Assembly (NCBI GenBank): GCA_019638775.1
Contig: JAHBTD010000002.1
Location: forward strand, 124,001-188,000
Length of the DNA: 64,000 nt
Direction of reading: 5' to 3'
DNA from: Fimbriimonadaceae bacterium
GTDB lineage: Bacteria; Armatimonadota; Fimbriimonadia; Fimbriimonadales; Fimbriimonadaceae
The notes beneath the pieces were generated by a model that was not told where the DNA came from, did not search any database, and saw nothing but the letters and a program-made list of their open reading frames with translations. Positions 61,085-64,000 of the stretch are shown here, in pieces (position 1 is the first letter of the stretch; each line of letters begins with the position of its first letter). Made by a program: the position numbers and the translations under genes.

Positions 61085-61882
61085 ATGTTAGGCGTGTTTT
61101 CTCTTCTCATCTCCTTGGTTGCTCCCGGTCTCGTGACGGCTAACCAGGATGCGGAAAAGGACGGCTTCGCTGGCAGTTACTTCATTGATCGTGGGTACGC
61201 GACCGAGCACCTGAACATCGAAAGTGACGGGAGTTACAGATCATACGCTGTGAGCAGACATCCAGTACAAGGGCCTGTAGGGCAGTGGAAGTTCGAGAAC
61301 GGATTTCTGCGGCTGCGCCCGAGCCAGTCTCAGGACCTAAAAGGGCTGCCTGACAGCCTCCTTGTCCCAATCGCCTGGGGTGAGCGCAGATATCTCGTCG
61401 ATCGCAACCAGCTGGCGGCTTTTGCAGTTTGGGCTAAGACCGCAAACGATACCGCAGGAATCTACACCGGCAAGAGTCGCGAGGTGCGGCCTGATTTTGT
61501 GAAGCGCCTTCAAAACTACTACATCGGTGTACGGCAGGGCGATCCAGAACTCCCAAGCGCTTACATGGATTTCTACAAAAACGGTCCTGCCGTTGCGCGA
61601 GTAATACGACATCGAACCGACGACCGTTTTGAACTGGATAAGGGCTCTGAAGATCGTCTATTCGTGGGACTGGTCATGTTCGTAAAAGCCAGGGAAGCTA
61701 ACCTTGAAATTGTTTCTGTAACAGAGCATGCTGCAGTTGCAGCCGTGAGATATTCCCGCAATCCACATCCGATACTGGTGGGCGACACCGCAACTTCAGG
61801 CGACGCAGCAAGCCGTCCATTTAGTACTGGAACACGGCAGTACGAATCGATCTACGATGTTCCCAAGCTATCTGCTGATTAG
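61085..61882 (+). CDS. Orphan secreted protein (265 aa)
   Basis: A 265-residue protein with a short signal peptide (MLGVFSLLISLVAPGLVTA). The mature part starts with GFAGSYFIDRGYATEHLNIESDGSY, a lipocalin- or calycin-like first strand pattern (in outline), and continues beta-rich (VGQWKFENGFLRLRPS, GERRYLVDRNQLAAF). The C-terminal half has FVGLVMFVKAREANLEIVSV. No enzyme motif is seen. No ribosome binding site is clear at ATG 61085. Higher GC than the two previous genes; preceded by repeat copy 2. Confidence 0.65.
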   Translation: MLGVFSLLISLVAPGLVTANQDAEKDGFAGSYFIDRGYATEHLNIESDGSYRSYAVSRHPVQGPVGQWKFENGFLRLRPSQSQDLKGLPDSLLVPIAWGERRYLVDRNQLAAFAVWAKTANDTAGIYTGKSREVRPDFVKRLQNYYIGVRQGDPELPSAYMDFYKNGPAVARVIRHRTDDRFELDKGSEDRLFVGLVMFVKAREANLEIVSVTEHAAVAAVRYSRNPHPILVGDTATSGDAASRPFSTGTRQYESIYDVPKLSAD

Positions 61883-61934
61883 GTGCACCCACCATCTCAG
61901 TCACGTCCCATTGTGCCAAGGTAACATCCCCTTC

Positions 61935-62315
61935 ATGCTCCGAGAGGTTCATTCCACCGACCGTGCGCCTGGTGCGATCGGTCCTTACAGTCAGGCCATC
62001 CGCGCTGAGGGCCGCTTTCTTTTCTGCAGCGGACAGATTCCGCTCACCCCATCGGGCGACCTTGTTGAAGGCAACGTCGAAGCGCAGACCGAGCAGGTGA
62101 TGCAAAACATAAAAGGGATGCTGGAATCCGCTGGTCTCAGCTTCGCAAACATCGTCAAGACAACAATCTTCCTCAGCTCAATGGATCACTTTGCCGCTGT
62201 AAACAAGATTTACGGGGCGTATATGGGCGACATCCCGCCCGCCCGCTCAACCGTCGCCGTTGCCGGACTGCCGAAGAACGTGGACGTTGAGATTGAGGTG
62301 ATTGCTGTTTACTGA
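61935..62315 (+). CDS. ridA: RidA family reactive intermediate deaminase
   Basis: A 126-residue RidA/YjgF protein, the usual length. RidA hydrolyses enamine/imine intermediates made by PLP enzymes. Signature features: STDRAPGAIGPYSQAIRAEG, LFCSGQIPLTPSGDLVEGN (in part), NIKGMLESAGLSFANIVKTTIFL (in part), and the C-terminal PPARSTVAVAGLP with the catalytic Arg, then VEIEVIAVY. ATG 61935 is chosen over 61857 because family proteins begin right there. Its stop codon touches the next heptamer arm. Confidence 0.95.
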   Translation: MLREVHSTDRAPGAIGPYSQAIRAEGRFLFCSGQIPLTPSGDLVEGNVEAQTEQVMQNIKGMLESAGLSFANIVKTTIFLSSMDHFAAVNKIYGAYMGDIPPARSTVAVAGLPKNVDVEIEVIAVY

Positions 62316-62348
62316 TCGTAGATTGTAGATTGTAGATTGGTGATTATA
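62314..62348. repeat. Left heptamer arm (GATTGTA type) of the second bracketed gene
   Basis: GATCGTA, GATTGTA, GATTGTA, GATTGGT, GATTATA in 7-bp phase. Positions 62321-62340 form a perfect 20-bp inverted repeat with 62793-62812 across the four-helix-bundle gene. Confidence 0.93.
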
Positions 62349-62360
62349 ACAGGGTTAAAA

Positions 62361-62765
62361 GTGGATCAAGAGACCTTCAAGAACAGGACGAAAGCGCTTG
62401 GAGTGTCAGTGATTCGTCTAGTCCGCGAAGTGAAGCCATCCATTGAATCGTCGGTTATTTTGAGGCAGGTTATTCGCTCCTCGACTTCTGTCGGTGCAAA
62501 CTATCGTGCGGCGTGCAGATCTCGCTCAGCCGCAGAAAAGATTGCGAAGCTCAGTATTGTGCTTGAAGAGGCAGATGAGACCATGTACTGGCTTGAGGTT
62601 GGAGCAGAAGTCGAGATATTCGAAACTATGGCTATAGATCACTTGTATCGCGAATGCAATGAAGTGGTCGCGATGACAGTTGCCAGTCTCAAGACGCTTA
62701 GGGCAAATCATCCCCAAAAGAATGTTGTACGAGAGGAGATTCGAGATTGGTCTGACGAGGACTAA
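62361..62765 (+). CDS. Four-helix-bundle protein (second copy, different subfamily)
   Basis: About 134 residues, all helical. It has the layout of the S23/IVS family: DQETFKNRTKALGVSVIRLVREV, then ILRQVIRSSTSVGANYRAACRSRS (helix 2, with the S-x-x-x-N-x-x-A-A pattern), AAEKIAKLSIVLEEADETMYWLEV (helix 3). It belongs to the group with an N-terminal K-N-R-T-K, unlike the copy at 1681-2085. GTG 62361 with AGGG seven bases upstream is chosen; a TTG at 62337 lies inside the heptamer arm. The gene is inserted between ridA and the dehydrogenase-like gene and is bracketed by inverted heptamers. Confidence 0.87.
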   Translation: MDQETFKNRTKALGVSVIRLVREVKPSIESSVILRQVIRSSTSVGANYRAACRSRSAAEKIAKLSIVLEEADETMYWLEVGAEVEIFETMAIDHLYRECNEVVAMTVASLKTLRANHPQKNVVREEIRDWSDED

Positions 62766-62784
62766 GCTCTTGTAAGGACCGCAG

Positions 62785-62826
62785 GCCAATCTCCAATCTA
62801 CAATCTACAATCATCAATCTCCAATC
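62785..62826. repeat. Right heptamer arm (reverse GATTGTA type)
   Basis: Six units in phase: GCCAATC, TCCAATC, TACAATC, TACAATC, ATCAATC, TCCAATC. It is the inverted partner of 62314-62348 and ends three bases before the ATG of the next gene. Confidence 0.93.
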
Positions 62827-62829
62827 GTT

Positions 62830-63741
62830 ATGAAACGCGTCGTTTCCATCAGCCTTGGTTCCTCCAAGGGCAATAAAGAGCACGAGGTCGAAATCCTCGG
62901 TGAGCAGTTTCGCATTGAGCGGATCGGCACCGATGGCGACATGGACAAGTTCTCCGCGATGTTCCGGGAGCTTGACGGCAAGGTGGATGCGATTGGCGTC
63001 GGCGGAGCCGATATCTACCTCGTCATCGGAGAGAAGCGCTATGCTTTTCGGCAGATTCAGAAGATCGCTCGGCAGTGCAAGCAAACCCCAGTTGTGGATG
63101 GAAGTGGACTCAAGCATACGCTGGAGCGCAAGACCATCTACGCGTTGAACGAAGAGGGAACTGTAAGGTTCAACGATGAGAAGGTGCTTCTCGTCTCAGC
63201 GGTGGACCGCTATGGAATGGCTCAGGCGCTTTCCGAACTGTGTCCGAACGTCGTCTACGGCGACCTTATGTTCGGAATCGGCCTCCCCTTGCGCGTGAGG
63301 CGCTACAGCACCGTCAAGCTCATAGGCGCTCTCTCGCTCCCCATCATCACGAAGCTCCCCTTCAAATGGTTCTATCCAACCGGCGAGAAGCAGGACAAGC
63401 GAACCCCAAAGTTCAAATGGGCGTTCGACGAAGCAACCGTCATCGCTGGAGATACCCACTTCGTCAAGCGCTATGCGCCCGACAAAATGTACGGAAAGAC
63501 CATCATCACGCAAACGCTGCGCAAGCACACGATCGACTTTTTCCGTTCAGCGGGCGTCAGCCGGATTATCACAACCACTCCGGTCATGGGTGGCGAAACG
63601 TTTGCGACAAACGTCATGGAAGGTGTGGTGGTCGCGCTTCTTGGAAAACGTCCCGAACAATTGACCGAGAAGGACTATTTGGACACCCTAGCCAAATTGA
63701 ATTGGCATCCCAACGTACTGAAGATACAGGAGACGGTGTAA
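62830..63741 (+). CDS. Quinate-5-dehydrogenase-annotated conserved protein
   Basis: A 303-residue cytoplasmic protein of a conserved family usually labelled quinate 5-dehydrogenase in databases on weak grounds. The N terminus reads RVVSISLGSSKGNKEHEVEI, then RIGTDGDMDKF, VDAIGVGGADIYL, TPVVDGSGLKHTLER and VYGDLMFGIGLPLRV; the C-terminal half has KTIITQTLR and TTTPVMGGETFATNVMEGV. No ribosome binding site separates it from the heptamer arm, whose last unit is three bases before ATG. It is followed after 39 bp by the reductase-like gene, its usual neighbour. Confidence 0.75.
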   Translation: MKRVVSISLGSSKGNKEHEVEILGEQFRIERIGTDGDMDKFSAMFRELDGKVDAIGVGGADIYLVIGEKRYAFRQIQKIARQCKQTPVVDGSGLKHTLERKTIYALNEEGTVRFNDEKVLLVSAVDRYGMAQALSELCPNVVYGDLMFGIGLPLRVRRYSTVKLIGALSLPIITKLPFKWFYPTGEKQDKRTPKFKWAFDEATVIAGDTHFVKRYAPDKMYGKTIITQTLRKHTIDFFRSAGVSRIITTTPVMGGETFATNVMEGVVVALLGKRPEQLTEKDYLDTLAKLNWHPNVLKIQETV

Positions 63742-63780
63742 GGTAGGATACGTCCTGCCTCGCTCGCAAAGGAAACGGCC

Positions 63781-64000
63781 TTGAATCGCTTTGCATTTAT
63801 CATTCACCCCATGACCGCGAAGGACGCTGCGCGAAAGTATCCCATCGCGCGCATCGTGCCGGACTTCCTCGTCGAAAAATTTCTCAAGACCAAGAAGCCG
63901 ATCATCATGAGCGAGATCAAGGGCATAACGTCGCTCACCGGTGAAAAAACCGAAGGCTGGTTCATCGCTTGTCCGCTCACCGCCAGACAGCTTAACGACA
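63781..64000 (+). CDS. Partial acyl-ACP-reductase/shikimate-dehydrogenase-like protein, cut by the right edge
   Basis: The frame is open from TTG 63781 to the end (73 codons, no stop). TTG is chosen because AAAGGA lies eight bases upstream. The visible part, NRFAFIIHPMTAKDAARKYP, IVPDFLVEKFLKTKKP, SEIKGITSLTGEKTEGWFIACPLT (in outline), matches the N terminus of a family annotated as fatty-aldehyde-generating acyl-ACP reductase or shikimate-dehydrogenase-like, in which a Rossmann domain follows. That domain lies beyond the window, so the cofactor motif cannot be checked. Confidence 0.65.
   Translation, partial: MNRFAFIIHPMTAKDAARKYPIARIVPDFLVEKFLKTKKPIIMSEIKGITSLTGEKTEGWFIACPLTARQLND

Noticed and set aside
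1-64000. CRISPR arrays
   Set aside because: All direct repeats seen are 7-9 bp period without spacers; none has the repeat-spacer form.

Overview
The window looks like chromosomal DNA of a diderm, flagellated bacterium, most probably Armatimonadota of the Fimbriimonadia type. That placement is an inference. It rests on two secreted proteins ending in PEP-CTERM tails, an outer-membrane phosphate porin, many lipoproteins, a fused SecDF, an EF-G2-type second elongation factor G, a quinate-dehydrogenase-like/acyl-ACP-reductase-like pair, and the mix of housekeeping genes. I saw no rRNA, tRNA, CRISPR array, transposase or integrase gene. Two genes run off the edges: a sigma-factor-like protein on the left and a Rossmann-type reductase on the right.

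Layout. 1-7.0 kb: a translation and envelope block, mostly on the minus strand (rpsB-tsf, pyrH-frr, uppS), interrupted by small secreted or membrane genes and by a four-helix-bundle gene flanked by heptamer arrays. 7.3-16.3 kb: rpoB and rpoC; rpoC carries a long charged insertion in the trigger loop. 16.4-28.6 kb: two membrane-embedded alpha/beta-hydrolase-like proteins, an esterase, a DUF418 protein, the dnaJ-hspR heat-shock pair with a HAIR-type operator, an HDOD protein, a di-heme cytochrome and EF-G2. 28.9-36.3 kb: an Eis-like acetyltransferase, a small lipoprotein, then a phosphate block (porin, pstS, pstC, pstA, pstB). 36.7-38.4 kb: two PEP-CTERM proteins. 38.5-45.0 kb: dGTPase, a GT2 glycosyltransferase with a DUF2993 protein, a YgfZ protein and a DUF2339 membrane protein. 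45.1-49.7 kb: a TIM-barrel isomerase, a SecD-like lipoprotein and secDF. 49.8-54.8 kb: HAD phosphatase, a chimeric GH42-like/basic-tail protein and era. 55.0-59.2 kb: flagellar hook genes (fliK, flgD, a TIGR02530-like gene, flgE). 59.3-61.9 kb: an AT-richer accessory stretch of orphan small proteins separated by two copies of a ~195-bp palindromic repeat that carries a promoter-like sequence. 61.9-64.0 kb: ridA, a second four-helix-bundle gene bracketed by inverted heptamers, and the reductase pair.

The most unusual signals are non-coding. Intergenic sequence is repeatedly built from exactly 7-bp-phased units (GATTGCA, GATCGCT, GTTAGGC and similar). In two places inverted arms of such units bracket a four-helix-bundle (23S-intervening-sequence type) gene. 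Elsewhere the palindromes or arrays occur without a gene: in the rpoB-rpoC gap, upstream of the acetyltransferase, upstream of the porin, and as a perfect 22-unit array running up to the ygfZ start. The second signal is the gene-repeat-gene-repeat-gene layout at 59.5-61.9 kb, where a promoter-like core and paired stems are conserved while loops diverge.
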